NCBI GenBank assembly: GCA_021736745.1
Contig: JAIPFG010000002.1
Span: 1 to 43,348, forward strand
Origin: Pseudomonadales bacterium
Lineage (GTDB): Bacteria; Pseudomonadota; Gammaproteobacteria; Pseudomonadales; IMCC2047
Direction of reading: 5' to 3'
Length of the DNA: 43,348 nucleotides
The notes beneath the pieces are model-generated. The model did not search any database. It saw only the letters and a list, made by a program, of their open reading frames with translations, and was not told the origin of the DNA. The position numbers were made by a program, and so were the translations under genes. Of the stretch, positions 25,422-34,211 are shown piece by piece. Each line of letters opens with the position of its first letter. Positions within the stretch are counted from its first letter, which is position 1.

Positions 25422-26537
25422 TTAGGCATTAGGTAGTTTTTTCAATAAGGCTTCTGCACTGGCAATTGCCTCACTCTGATGTGGCAGCAGTTGTTGTCCG
25501 CCCAGTCCGGCCATTATTTCCATAAAGGGATCATCAACCCCAGTACTAATACCGCTTAATTCTTCCAATACCGCCAAGCCCATAAAGGGTAAGGTATCGC
25601 CGTTATAGCCTCCCTCATGACACATCAAAATTCGTCCTCCACAAATATCGTCGGCTAACGCCATTAATTTTTTGGTTAATGACCGGTAACCACCGCTGTG
25701 CATTTGCATACGCCCGAGTGGATCGTAGGCTCCCGCATCAAAACCGGAGGGAACGATAATCAGTTGAGGTTGATAGGTTTTCAGTGCCGGAATAACGACC
25801 CGGTCAAATGCCGCTCCATAGGCACCTACCCCTGAACCTGCGGGCAGAGGAATATTGATATTGAACCCTTCCCCTTCGCCCTCACCATTTTCATGGGTAT
25901 AACCGGAATCCGGAGGAAAACAACAGTCCTGGTGCAGAGAGATTGTCAGGGCACGGGGATCATCATAAAAACCACTTTGGGTGCCATTGCCATGGTGAAC
26001 ATCCCAATCGACTGTCGCGATACGATCCAGCCCATAATGGGCCAGTGCGTGCTTACCTGCAATAACGGCGTTGCCGAACAGACAAAAGCCCATGCCTTCA
26101 TGAGCTAACGCATGATGCCCCGGTGGCCGTACTAAGGCATAAGCATTTTTTACCTCTCCAGCCATAATAGCGTCAAGCGCAGCCAATACCCCACCGGCGG
26201 AAAGTCGCGCTATTTCATAGCTGCCGCTGCCCATCGGTGTAAAAACTCCGGCATCGCCGCCACACGTGGCGCTCAGTGTTTTTATTTTTTCCAAATATTC
26301 CGGGGTATGAAAACGCAGTATTTCTTCTTCTGTCGCCTCTCGCGCCGCAATCGGCTGTAATTGTTTCAACAGGCCTGAGACTTCCAGTAAATTACGAAAG
26401 CGACGCTTCGTTTCCGGATTTTCGACATGGGTACCCGGCTGTACCGGATTACCATAGGGCATGACACCGGCGTAATTTCCCGTGTTGTGCCACATATAAA
26501 TCTCGTGCCAAACAAAACCTGTTTTATCACTGTTCAT
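25422..26537 (-). CDS. Histone-deacetylase-like amidohydrolase (class II HDAC homologue)
   Basis: A 371-residue arginase/deacetylase-fold zinc enzyme. The active site is intact: tandem histidines His141-His142 (RPPGHHA), zinc ligands Asp179 and His181 (VDWDVHHGNGT) and Asp267 (PSGFDAGA), and the transition-state tyrosine in EGGYN (Tyr311). Length and numbering are within one residue of the bacterial HDAH of strain FB188. Bacterial members cleave acetyl or larger acyl amides from small molecules such as polyamines or ketone-amides. Position between an NTF2-like protein and a YtcJ-type amidohydrolase supports a role in amide breakdown. The natural substrate is unknown. Confidence 0.93.
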   Translation of the reverse strand: MNSDKTGFVWHEIYMWHNTGNYAGVMPYGNPVQPGTHVENPETKRRFRNLLEVSGLLKQLQPIAAREATEEEILRFHTPEYLEKIKTLSATCGGDAGVFTPMGSGSYEIARLSAGGVLAALDAIMAGEVKNAYALVRPPGHHALAHEGMGFCLFGNAVIAGKHALAHYGLDRIATVDWDVHHGNGTQSGFYDDPRALTISLHQDCCFPPDSGYTHENGEGEGEGFNINIPLPAGSGVGAYGAAFDRVVIPALKTYQPQLIIVPSGFDAGAYDPLGRMQMHSGGYRSLTKKLMALADDICGGRILMCHEGGYNGDTLPFMGLAVLEELSGISTGVDDPFMEIMAGLGGQQLLPHQSEAIASAEALLKKLPNA

Positions 26538-26595
26538 AAATTTTCTCTTGTCCAGAAAGTCAGTGGGATCTCAGTACAATAAGTCCAATAATTGC

Positions 26596-28341
26596 TTAAT
26601 GCTGCTGAGGGCGCTGAAAAACCATTTTGCCAGTAAAGAACGTCATTTCAACCTGTGTATCACTAATCTTTTCAACCGGGATATCAAACAGGTTTTGATT
26701 TAACACGGTCAAATCTGCCGATTTGCCCAACATCACCGAACCGGTTTGATTCTCCAGTCGTAGGGCTCTTGCTCCACCCATCGTATATATCTCCAATGCT
26801 TGCGCAAGGGTGATCGCCTGCTCCGGCCAGAAGGTGCCAGGGAACTGCCCGCGAGGATCAGCACGAGTCACCATCGCTTCGATACCTACCCAAGGATCCA
26901 TGGTAGGTACTGCCGCCGGCCAATCGGAACCAGCGGCAACCGGTGCGCCGGACGCTAACAGGTCTTTGATAGGCCAGTAATGTTCTCCACGTTCGCCCAC
27001 TGCCCCAAGTACGGAATCAATAATTGGCGACGGATGCCACAGGTAAGGAGAAAGATCTGCAACAGCATTCAGGGCAGCAAACCTTGGTAAATCTGTTTCA
27101 TCTATGTAACCGGCATGAGCCAGTTCATGACGCAGTCCGGAGTCACCATTCCTTATACGGGCCTGTTCGATCGCATCAAGTGTCACACGAACGGAGCGGT
27201 CCCCGGCCGTGTGTATTTTGACCGTAAAGCCAGCCTTATCTAGTTCTGTAATCATCTCTGCCAGTTTCTCGGGATTAAAATGCAATCCACCGCTATGGCT
27301 ATGCCCATCTTTGGTAGGCAAATAATTCGCTAGCATTGCCGCTGTACGGGATGAGGTTGGAACGCCGTCCATAAAAATTTTTACGAAGCGTGTGTCGACT
27401 TGACTGGTATCGTAGTTATCCCTTAGCGTCTCTAACTTGGAAACGTCAAAGGATTCGTCCTGATCAAGCCCATACTTCACATCGATAGCTGCGGCCAGAT
27501 GCAGTGTTATCTGATTGGTATCACTCAAAGCCTTAAATGCAGTCAGTGCACCCTCCTTTGTCCAGGCATCTTTAAATCCGGTAATACCATACTGATTTGC
27601 CGTTTCCATCGCATAAACCGTTGCAGCCTTATACTGCGTTAACGTCCAATCAGGAATGAGTTTTCCTACCAGCTCCTTGGCATGCTCGAGCAGCAAGCCA
27701 TTAGGTTCTCCCGTATGGGGATCGCGTCCGATGACGCCGCCTTCGACGGGTTCGGTATTTTTATTAATACCCGCTAATTGCAACGCTTTACTGTTCACCC
27801 AGCCATCATGCCCCGAATCAGAACTCAACATGACGGCCTTATTTCCAGAAACACTGTCTAACAAAGCTTTGGGAGAGGCAAGGTTATGGTTCACAAAAAG
27901 ATCGCTATCCCACTGACCACCGATTATCCACTCAGCATCTGGGTTTTCCTTAACGCATTTCTCAAGCGTTAAGGCAATTTCATCCGGGCCAGCCGTAAAG
28001 GGGAAAACGCATTCATAAAGCATTTTCAAGCCGCCCATTTCAGGATGCACATGAGCATCGTTGATACCCGGCATGGCCATTTTCCCTTGCAGATCGATCA
28101 CTTGCGTTTGTTTTCCTCGATATTGTTTCACACCATTCATATCGCCGACATACTGATACTTTCCATCCTTGATGGCCACGGCTTCTACCCAAGGCTGGCT
28201 AGCATCAACTGTATAGATTTTCCCATTCACTAATAAGGTATCAGCGGCGTTTTGAGCGGATGCATTGGGCTCTGAACTTTTGTTACAGGCCGAGATAAGC
28301 ATCGTAAAGAGGATGAGGAGACTTATTTTCTTTATCGTCAT
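26596..28341 (-). CDS. YtcJ-like metal-dependent amidohydrolase, predicted lipoprotein
   Basis: A 581-residue amidohydrolase-superfamily protein. The N-terminus is a lipoprotein signal (LISAC, lipidated Cys19) followed by a Ser/Asn/Ala-rich linker, so the enzyme is expected to be anchored in the periplasm, unlike cytoplasmic YtcJ homologues. Metal-site landmarks are DAHVHPE (His97, His99), KIHTAGDRSV and AHAGYIDE, plus GSDWPA for the final aspartate. Residues 33-90 and the C-terminal ~60 form the beta-sandwich typical of the family. It lies downstream of a TonB-dependent receptor on the same strand but behind a terminator, so the two are coordinated rather than strictly cotranscribed. Confidence 0.9.
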   Translation of the reverse strand: MTIKKISLLILFTMLISACNKSSEPNASAQNAADTLLVNGKIYTVDASQPWVEAVAIKDGKYQYVGDMNGVKQYRGKQTQVIDLQGKMAMPGINDAHVHPEMGGLKMLYECVFPFTAGPDEIALTLEKCVKENPDAEWIIGGQWDSDLFVNHNLASPKALLDSVSGNKAVMLSSDSGHDGWVNSKALQLAGINKNTEPVEGGVIGRDPHTGEPNGLLLEHAKELVGKLIPDWTLTQYKAATVYAMETANQYGITGFKDAWTKEGALTAFKALSDTNQITLHLAAAIDVKYGLDQDESFDVSKLETLRDNYDTSQVDTRFVKIFMDGVPTSSRTAAMLANYLPTKDGHSHSGGLHFNPEKLAEMITELDKAGFTVKIHTAGDRSVRVTLDAIEQARIRNGDSGLRHELAHAGYIDETDLPRFAALNAVADLSPYLWHPSPIIDSVLGAVGERGEHYWPIKDLLASGAPVAAGSDWPAAVPTMDPWVGIEAMVTRADPRGQFPGTFWPEQAITLAQALEIYTMGGARALRLENQTGSVMLGKSADLTVLNQNLFDIPVEKISDTQVEMTFFTGKMVFQRPQQH

Positions 28342-28376
28342 AATTGGTTACTCACAGTCAAACACAGATATTTTCG

Positions 28377-28402
28377 AAAAAGGGCCCGGTAAACACCGGG
28401 CC
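28377..28402 (-). terminator. Rho-independent terminator after the TonB-dependent receptor gene
   Basis: On the minus strand, GGCCCGGT and ACCGGGCC form a perfect 8-bp GC-rich stem with loop GTTT, followed by C and five T residues. It lies 34 bp beyond the receptor stop and ahead of the amidohydrolase start. This is the clearest intrinsic terminator in the window. Confidence 0.88.
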
Positions 28403-28436
28403 GAATCTTCATCGACAACGAGGGGACTCGGTTTGC

Positions 28437-30884
28437 CTAGAAGTTGTAGTTTAAAGAGACACCGTAGGTCACCGGCAGACCCATACTGCGAACATAAGGG
28501 CCATTGCCACCCGTATAGGCTGCTGGGTAATAATCCTCATCAGTAATATTGCGACCCCAGAATAGAGCCCGCCACTTGCCGTCAACGTTTTTAATTCCGA
28601 TGCGGGCATTGTATATGCTGTAGTCGTCAGTCGCATCGCTCAGTTCAGCGCCCCCAGAGGTCGTATCGGTAAAATTAAAATCCGCTCCCACTTCCATGAT
28701 CAGCGAATCACTCAGCGGCCATTCATAGCTCACCAATCCGTTGTAAGTCCATTCCGGTGACTGCGCCAATTCCAACCCAGAGGCATCGAAGGTAACAACC
28801 GTAGGCCAGACACTGGCATTGGAGGTCGCATTCCATTTTTCAACGAGTGTATCCAGGTAGGCAACACCGAGATTGATGGTTAAGCCTTCCAACGGCACCC
28901 ATTGCATATCCAGCTCCGCGCCGTTAATTCGCGATTCCGGTACATTGGTTAATCCGCCGATGTTACCCACAAAAGCGACCGCCAAATCCTGTTCTTGCTT
29001 GTCTTCATAGTCATACCAGAAGGCAGCCGCATTCAATTGCATTGCTCCGTCCAATAAAGTGCTTTTCACCCCCACTTCAAAAGCGGTCACTTCTTCCTCT
29101 TGATAAGGTTTAAGTTGCAGCGTCGTATTTGAATTCGCTCCATTAAATCCACCTGACTTAAAGGCATTCGAGTAAGTGGCATAGATCAAAAGGTCTTCAG
29201 TAATCGCGTAATCAACACCCAGCTTGCCCATCCATTTTTCTGTGCTGATACTATCTTTGTAGACATGGAACGCGTCGTTTACATTAGGTCCGCCAATCAA
29301 AGCGAAAATATAGGTTGGCGAATTTGGATCATCGTCAATGGTTCCGCAATCTCCAGGAACGAGAGTCGTGCCGAATTGCGCATTCAAGAATCCCGCTAAA
29401 CTACCGTCCTCAGCAACAAAAGTACAACCGGACCAGTCGCGTTCTTCTTCGGTATAACGTAAGCCAACGGTTAACCGCATTTTCTCGGTAAACTGCCATT
29501 CGACATGTCCGAATACCGCTCGTGATTCCGTTTCCTGCTTATACTTGGTGTCAAGCTCGAGGATCGGCGTTCCTGCAAATAGCCCAACACCCCAAGGAAT
29601 TGAACCTAGGCCAAAGACGGAGTCCGACATGAAATAATGGTAATACTCATCCATCTCATCTTCGGAGTAGTAAAGCCCTGCTATCCATAATAGTTTATCG
29701 GTTTGACCGGAGAGACGCAGTTCCTGTGAAAACACTTGAAGATCCGTGGTATTAATATTGCTCGAATCATTAAAAAAGCCGCCATCCCAATCGTTAGCCT
29801 CTTGCCTTTCAAAATCATCATACCCGGTGATTGAGGTCAGGGTCATGTTGCCAAAATCCCATTCTACCTTGAGCGATAATCCTTTAAGCTCATTATCCCT
29901 CTGCGGCCGGATATCCCAAGTCTTTCCGGTAATCGGGCTGGTATAACTATTGGTCCAATCCGCGGCACGGTTATCCCCGGTGGAATACCAGGGAGGCGTT
30001 TGGCCAAAGTTCGATCCTGTCGGCAGAAAATAATTTTCCAGGGGCGTATAGGGATTATTAAATTCTGTTAACCCTGCTAACGTGCCGTTATAAGCGGTAT
30101 TGGCTTTATTGTCGGACTGGTCTTCCACATAATGTAGATTAAGCAACAAGCTTAAATCATCGGAGAGGTTAACATTAAAGAGCGCGCGAATCGCATTGGT
30201 ATCCTTTTCGCCCAACTCATCCGACCGGGTCTGACTCTCCTGCCAACCTTCACTGGACTGACTGGTTTTGAATGCCACACGCCCCTGTACGGTATCGGTC
30301 AAACTGCCATTGACAAAACCTTCGAGATCAAACTGGTCGAAACGCCCATAACTGGCAGTGACACCCGCGGCGAACTCTTCCGTAGGCTTATTGCTGATAA
30401 AATTAATCTGCCCTGCGGTGGTGTTACGGCCATAGAGATCACCCTGCGGACCTTTTAAGACTTCAATCCGTTCGACATCAAATACCACACCACGGCTCAT
30501 GACGGTATAGGGAATCGCCACCTCATCAAAATAGAGGCCGACGGTTGATGAGGCCGCCGTAGAATAATCCTGGAAGCCGATGCCTCGAATGGTATAGAGC
30601 GGCACACCGGTTGCCGCTGTTTCATTGACTGTCAAACCGGGGGTGAATTGCGCAATATCTTCAGCTGATGACACACCCAGATCTTTAATGACATCTCCCG
30701 AGAAAGCATTAACCGTAATCCCAACATCATTAATACTCTGGGCATGTTTTTGCGCAGTAACCACTATTTCCTCTAATACTTGGGCCGCACCTGCTAGCGG
30801 AGCAAGGCCAAAACCCAGGTAGGCGATTCCCATTGCCGCTAACAGCCTATTTTTTTTGAATTCGCGGTTGATTCTTTTTTTCAT
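28437..30884 (-). CDS. TonB-dependent outer-membrane receptor
   Basis: An 815-residue protein starting MKKRINREFKKNR. ATG 30884 has GGAGGGG just upstream and gives a proper signal peptide ending AGA, so it is preferred to the longer open frame. EEIVVTAQK (TonB box region) leads into the plug domain (NVGITVNAFS-like, IRGIGFQD, VERIEVLKGPQGDLYGRNTTAGQINFIS), followed by a 22-strand barrel and the terminal phenylalanine (SLNYNF) required for barrel assembly. It resembles receptors for small organic molecules more than siderophore receptors, but the ligand is not predictable. Its neighbours, two amide hydrolases, hint at an amide-type substrate. Confidence 0.95.
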   Translation of the reverse strand: MKKRINREFKKNRLLAAMGIAYLGFGLAPLAGAAQVLEEIVVTAQKHAQSINDVGITVNAFSGDVIKDLGVSSAEDIAQFTPGLTVNETAATGVPLYTIRGIGFQDYSTAASSTVGLYFDEVAIPYTVMSRGVVFDVERIEVLKGPQGDLYGRNTTAGQINFISNKPTEEFAAGVTASYGRFDQFDLEGFVNGSLTDTVQGRVAFKTSQSSEGWQESQTRSDELGEKDTNAIRALFNVNLSDDLSLLLNLHYVEDQSDNKANTAYNGTLAGLTEFNNPYTPLENYFLPTGSNFGQTPPWYSTGDNRAADWTNSYTSPITGKTWDIRPQRDNELKGLSLKVEWDFGNMTLTSITGYDDFERQEANDWDGGFFNDSSNINTTDLQVFSQELRLSGQTDKLLWIAGLYYSEDEMDEYYHYFMSDSVFGLGSIPWGVGLFAGTPILELDTKYKQETESRAVFGHVEWQFTEKMRLTVGLRYTEEERDWSGCTFVAEDGSLAGFLNAQFGTTLVPGDCGTIDDDPNSPTYIFALIGGPNVNDAFHVYKDSISTEKWMGKLGVDYAITEDLLIYATYSNAFKSGGFNGANSNTTLQLKPYQEEEVTAFEVGVKSTLLDGAMQLNAAAFWYDYEDKQEQDLAVAFVGNIGGLTNVPESRINGAELDMQWVPLEGLTINLGVAYLDTLVEKWNATSNASVWPTVVTFDASGLELAQSPEWTYNGLVSYEWPLSDSLIMEVGADFNFTDTTSGGAELSDATDDYSIYNARIGIKNVDGKWRALFWGRNITDEDYYPAAYTGGNGPYVRSMGLPVTYGVSLNYNF

Positions 30885-30982
30885 ACTTCCCCTCCATTTA
30901 TTTGTTAAATAAAGCAGGATAGATACTAATAGACAGGTTCGTATAAGATAACCGCGCAAAGGGGGTGTTTTTCCCCATCCAC

Positions 30983-31002
30983 CCCCTACCCGAAAGTAGG
31001 GG
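30983..31002. promoter_or_regulatory. GC-rich inverted repeat in the receptor/methyltransferase divergent promoter region
   Basis: CCCCTAC-CCGAAA-GTAGGGG is a perfect 7-bp inverted repeat, about 100 bp from both flanking starts, with further C-tracts beside it (30973-30986). G/C-tract sites of this kind are used by MalT-type activators. An operator role is inferred from position and symmetry only. Confidence 0.4.
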
Positions 31003-31042
31003 TAATATATTCAGGTTATTTCCTGTTTCAGGTCAGCTTTAT

Positions 31043-31070
31043 TGAACTTTGTTTTTTATTATTCTCTAAT
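31043..31070 (+). promoter_or_regulatory. Candidate sigma70 promoter of the methyltransferase-like gene
   Basis: TTGAAC (31043-31048), a 16-bp spacer and TCTAAT (31065-31070), one and two mismatches or fewer from consensus. The start site would be about 30 nt before the ATG at 31107, next to AAAAGGA. The GC-rich inverted repeat lies 40 bp upstream of the -35 box. Confidence 0.45.
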
Positions 31071-31106
31071 AGCCTGCACTCGTTCTGTCATAAAAGGATC
31101 ACTCTC

Positions 31107-31949
31107 ATGCCCATTAAAACCCTAAAAACGCTTCTGAACTCGGCGCTCCTTGTTTCTCTGCTTCCCTTTGTTTTGACCAGCACAACTCTCCAGGCCCATG
31201 AACATCAAGAGCGATTACTGAATCAAATCCTTAACGGAGACCATCGGGACCCTAGTAATAAAGCGCGCGATGCAGCAAGACATCCGTTGCAAACCCTGAT
31301 GTTCTTTGGCGTTGAACCTGACATGACAGTCGTGGAAATCTCTCCTGGCGGCAAAGGATGGTATATGGAGCTGCTCGCCCCCTATTTACGTGAGCAGGGA
31401 AAGTACTATGCAGCAAGTTTTGATCAACATTCGAAAGCTGGCTACGTCATCCGTAACCTGGCCGCTTTTAACAAAAAAATACAGGCCAGGCCCGATATCT
31501 ATGATCGAATTACGGTAACTGAATTTGCTCCACCGAAAAAGGTCGATATCGCACCTGCCGGTTCAGCAGACATGGTGCTCACCTTCCGCAATGTCCACAA
31601 TTGGGTGAGTGACGGCTCAGCCGATGCGGCTTTCGCTGCTTTCTATAACGCTTTAAAACCTGGCGGCGTTTTGGGTCTGGTAGAGCACCGCGCCAGCAAT
31701 GAGCAACCACAGGATCCTAAAGCAAAAAGTGGCTATGTGCGTGAAGATTATGTGATTGCGCTTGCGCAGAAAGCTGGTTTCAAATTTGTCAAACAATCTG
31801 AAATCAATGCCAATCCCAATGACACCAAAGATTACCAAAAAGGAGTTTGGTCGCTACCACCCTCGCTGAGAGCCGGTGATGGCAATAACCAGAAATACCT
31901 GAAAATTGGCGAGAGCGATCGAATGACATTGCTCTTTGAAAAACCTTAA
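31107..31949 (+). CDS. Exported class I SAM-methyltransferase-like protein (COG4798 type)
   Basis: A 280-residue protein with a clear signal peptide (hydrophobic 8-26, cleavage after LQA at residue 30). The mature part has a Rossmann-type methyltransferase pattern: motif I VVEISPGGKGWYMELL (75-90), TFRNVHNW in the motif-IV region and ALKPGGVLGLVEHRA as motif V/VI. SAM is not normally found in the periplasm, so either the fold has been put to another use or it uses an unrecognised supply. Homologues with signal peptides occur in many marine proteobacteria. It is divergent from the TonB receptor. A 9-bp hairpin follows the stop codon. Confidence 0.85.
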   Translation: MPIKTLKTLLNSALLVSLLPFVLTSTTLQAHEHQERLLNQILNGDHRDPSNKARDAARHPLQTLMFFGVEPDMTVVEISPGGKGWYMELLAPYLREQGKYYAASFDQHSKAGYVIRNLAAFNKKIQARPDIYDRITVTEFAPPKKVDIAPAGSADMVLTFRNVHNWVSDGSADAAFAAFYNALKPGGVLGLVEHRASNEQPQDPKAKSGYVREDYVIALAQKAGFKFVKQSEINANPNDTKDYQKGVWSLPPSLRAGDGNNQKYLKIGESDRMTLLFEKP

Positions 31950-31969
31950 AATCAATTACGGCTATTGAT

Positions 31970-32001
31970 GAGGCTGGATCAAAACTCCAATTTCCAGCCT
32001 C
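31970..32001 (+). terminator. Hairpin after the methyltransferase-like gene
   Basis: GAGGCTGGA and TCCAGCCTC form a perfect 9-bp stem around a 14-nt loop, 20 bp past the stop. There is no T-run afterwards, so it may slow polymerase or stabilise the mRNA end rather than act as a full intrinsic terminator. The remaining stretch to 32247 holds no gene, although a TTGACA occurs at 32020. Confidence 0.5.
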
Positions 32002-32247
32002 CTCTACTAATCCTCATGTTTGACAAAAGGTTAGTTTCAGCCAATTCATTGGGTGTTTTTCCTGCTACTCTACACAAGCTGACATTGAAGTTAGCATTTA
32101 TAGACAGGCATTAGACAATATCAATAGTTGTAGCCCCCACCCATCGAACTTTTAGTCGGTCTTTGCATCTATAAATGCCTCGGCACTGGACGAATTTTTC
32201 TTATTGGATAAAATCACCACTTTTTTATAAGGCTTACCAATTAACCG

Positions 32248-33210
32248 ATGGATACGAAATTAGCATTTCAGCATTTAAAACAGGGCTTATCACAACAAAT
32301 TATTGGTCAGGAGCACCTGGTTGACCGATTACTGATTGCCTTATTGGCCGATGGGCATCTGCTTGTGGAAGGGGCTCCGGGGTTAGCCAAAACCCGCGCG
32401 ATCAAATGCCTTTCCGAGGGTATTGAAGCGGATTTTCATCGCATCCAATTTACCCCCGATCTGTTACCCTCGGATATTACCGGTACGGAAATCTTCCGCC
32501 CGGAAGATGGTAGCTTTAATTTCCAACAGGGCCCTATTTTCCATAATCTGGTGTTAGCCGATGAAATTAACCGCGCCCCGGCAAAAGTTCAATCCGCCTT
32601 GTTGGAGGCTATGGCGGAGCGTCAGGTTAGCGTAGGACGCATCACATACCCATTGCCTGAACTATTTATGGTAATGGCTACACAAAACCCTATCGAGCAA
32701 GAAGGGACTTACCCATTACCGGAAGCACAGCTTGACCGATTCCTGATGCACGTCACCATCGATTACCCAGATATCGACACAGAGCGTCGCATTTTGAAAT
32801 TAGTCAGAGACGAAGCATTGACCCAAACCACAACTCCCCATACGACCTCTCTAACCCAGGGAAGCGTGTTTGCTGCCCGCAAAGAAGTCTTGGCGATCCA
32901 TATGTCGGAGGCCGTTGAAGAATATATCGTACAACTGGTGATGGCGACACGGCAGGCACAAGCTTATAACGCAGAATTGGCGAACTGGATTGAATATGGC
33001 GCCAGCCCTAGAGCCACGATTTCCCTGGATCGCTGTGCTCGTGCTCATGCTTGGTTGCAGGGCAAGGATTTTGTGACCCCCGACGACGTCCAGGCCATTG
33101 TTCACGATGTGATTAGGCATCGCATCATTCTCAGTTTTGAAGCCGAAGCCAATGGCTATCGAAAAGACAGTATTATTGATGCTTTATTAGATTCAGTGCC
33201 AGCCCCCTAA
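32248..33210 (+). CDS. MoxR-family AAA+ ATPase
   Basis: A 320-residue AAA+ ATPase. Walker A is GAPGLAKT (42-49), Walker B LVLADEINRAPAKVQSALLEAM, sensor 1 MATQNPIEQEGTYPLPEAQLDRF, and the C-terminal lid carries the GASPRATISLDR sensor-2 segment. MoxR ATPases act as chaperones that insert metals or assemble complexes together with VWA-domain partners. It is the first gene of a six-gene run in one direction to 39352, which includes DUF58 and three Bat proteins. The next gene starts 3 bp later. Confidence 0.95.
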   Translation: MDTKLAFQHLKQGLSQQIIGQEHLVDRLLIALLADGHLLVEGAPGLAKTRAIKCLSEGIEADFHRIQFTPDLLPSDITGTEIFRPEDGSFNFQQGPIFHNLVLADEINRAPAKVQSALLEAMAERQVSVGRITYPLPELFMVMATQNPIEQEGTYPLPEAQLDRFLMHVTIDYPDIDTERRILKLVRDEALTQTTTPHTTSLTQGSVFAARKEVLAIHMSEAVEEYIVQLVMATRQAQAYNAELANWIEYGASPRATISLDRCARAHAWLQGKDFVTPDDVQAIVHDVIRHRIILSFEAEANGYRKDSIIDALLDSVPAP

Positions 33211-33213
33211 TCC

Positions 33214-34167
33214 ATGACATCTGCTCAAGTACTACAAAACACTTCCGATGAAGCCAGTCAAGTCTACGTAACGCTTGAGAACTTACTGCGATGCCGGTTG
33301 CTGGCGAAAGACCTGAAACTGTCAAAACAACGTAAAGTGTTGAGTCTGCAAGCTGGACTGCATTCCTCAAAGTTTCGAGGTCGGGGTATTGATTTCGCCG
33401 AAGTACGTGCCTACCAAGCCGGTGATGATATTCGTACGATTGACTGGCGGGTGACCGCTCGCACAGGCCGCCCTCATACCAAACTGTATACGGAAGAACG
33501 GGAACGTCCAGCCTTAGTTATTGTGGACCAAAGCCAGTCGATGTTTTTTGGCAGCCATGTCGCCTTCAAGTCAGTCATTGCGGCCCAAGCCGCTTCACTG
33601 CTTGCCTGGTCAGCCTTGGCGCGTGGTGATCGTATCGGCGGGATTGTCTTTAGCGATGATCAACACCGCGATATCAGGCCCCGGCGCAGCCATCACACGG
33701 CCTTACAACTGACCGAGACGTTACTTAACTACAACCATGCACTCAATGTAGAGAATAACCCCACCGTCAGCTTCACTCTGGCAGACGGCCTGCAGCAGGC
33801 GCGACGCATACTGAAGCCCGGTAGCGAATTATTTGTCCTGAGTGATTTTGAGGATTTTGATGAGTCTTCCAAACGCCACCTCTATCAACTATCTCAACAT
33901 AACGATGTTGTTTGTATACTGATTTATGACCGCCTAGAGGAGGAGTTACCTCCGCCAGGCGCTTATGCCATTAGCGATGGTATTCAACGCACGCGAATTA
34001 ACCTTTTTGATGGGCAAGTGAGGGACGCCTATAGCCAAATATTCAAACAAAAAATCCATCAATTACAGACCGGATTGGATCAACTCAAAATTCCCTTAAT
34101 AAAATTGCGTACAGACCGGGACCTATTAGCAAACCTCATGTCTGGCTTGGGAATCCGTCGTTCATGA
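33214..34167 (+). CDS. DUF58 (VWA-like) protein
   Basis: A 317-residue protein. GRGIDFAEVRAYQAGDDIR followed by TIDWRVTARTGRPHTK is the DUF58 signature. A MIDAS-like D-x-S-x-S occurs at Asp105 (VDQSQSM), so the second half is a VWA-type fold. No transmembrane helix is evident, so it is probably cytoplasmic. These proteins are the standard partner of MoxR ATPases. A 3-bp gap from moxR implies translational coupling. Confidence 0.93.
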   Translation: MTSAQVLQNTSDEASQVYVTLENLLRCRLLAKDLKLSKQRKVLSLQAGLHSSKFRGRGIDFAEVRAYQAGDDIRTIDWRVTARTGRPHTKLYTEERERPALVIVDQSQSMFFGSHVAFKSVIAAQAASLLAWSALARGDRIGGIVFSDDQHRDIRPRRSHHTALQLTETLLNYNHALNVENNPTVSFTLADGLQQARRILKPGSELFVLSDFEDFDESSKRHLYQLSQHNDVVCILIYDRLEEELPPPGAYAISDGIQRTRINLFDGQVRDAYSQIFKQKIHQLQTGLDQLKIPLIKLRTDRDLLANLMSGLGIRRS

Positions 34168-34211
34168 TGCTTGAAAAAATACTATTGATTACTGATTGAC
34201 GCAGATAGATT

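Noticed and set aside
32020..32048. TTGACA at 32020 as promoter of the MoxR-Bat operon
   Set aside because: The hexamer is perfect, but no acceptable -10 box follows at 16-18 bp, and it lies over 200 bp from the gene start.
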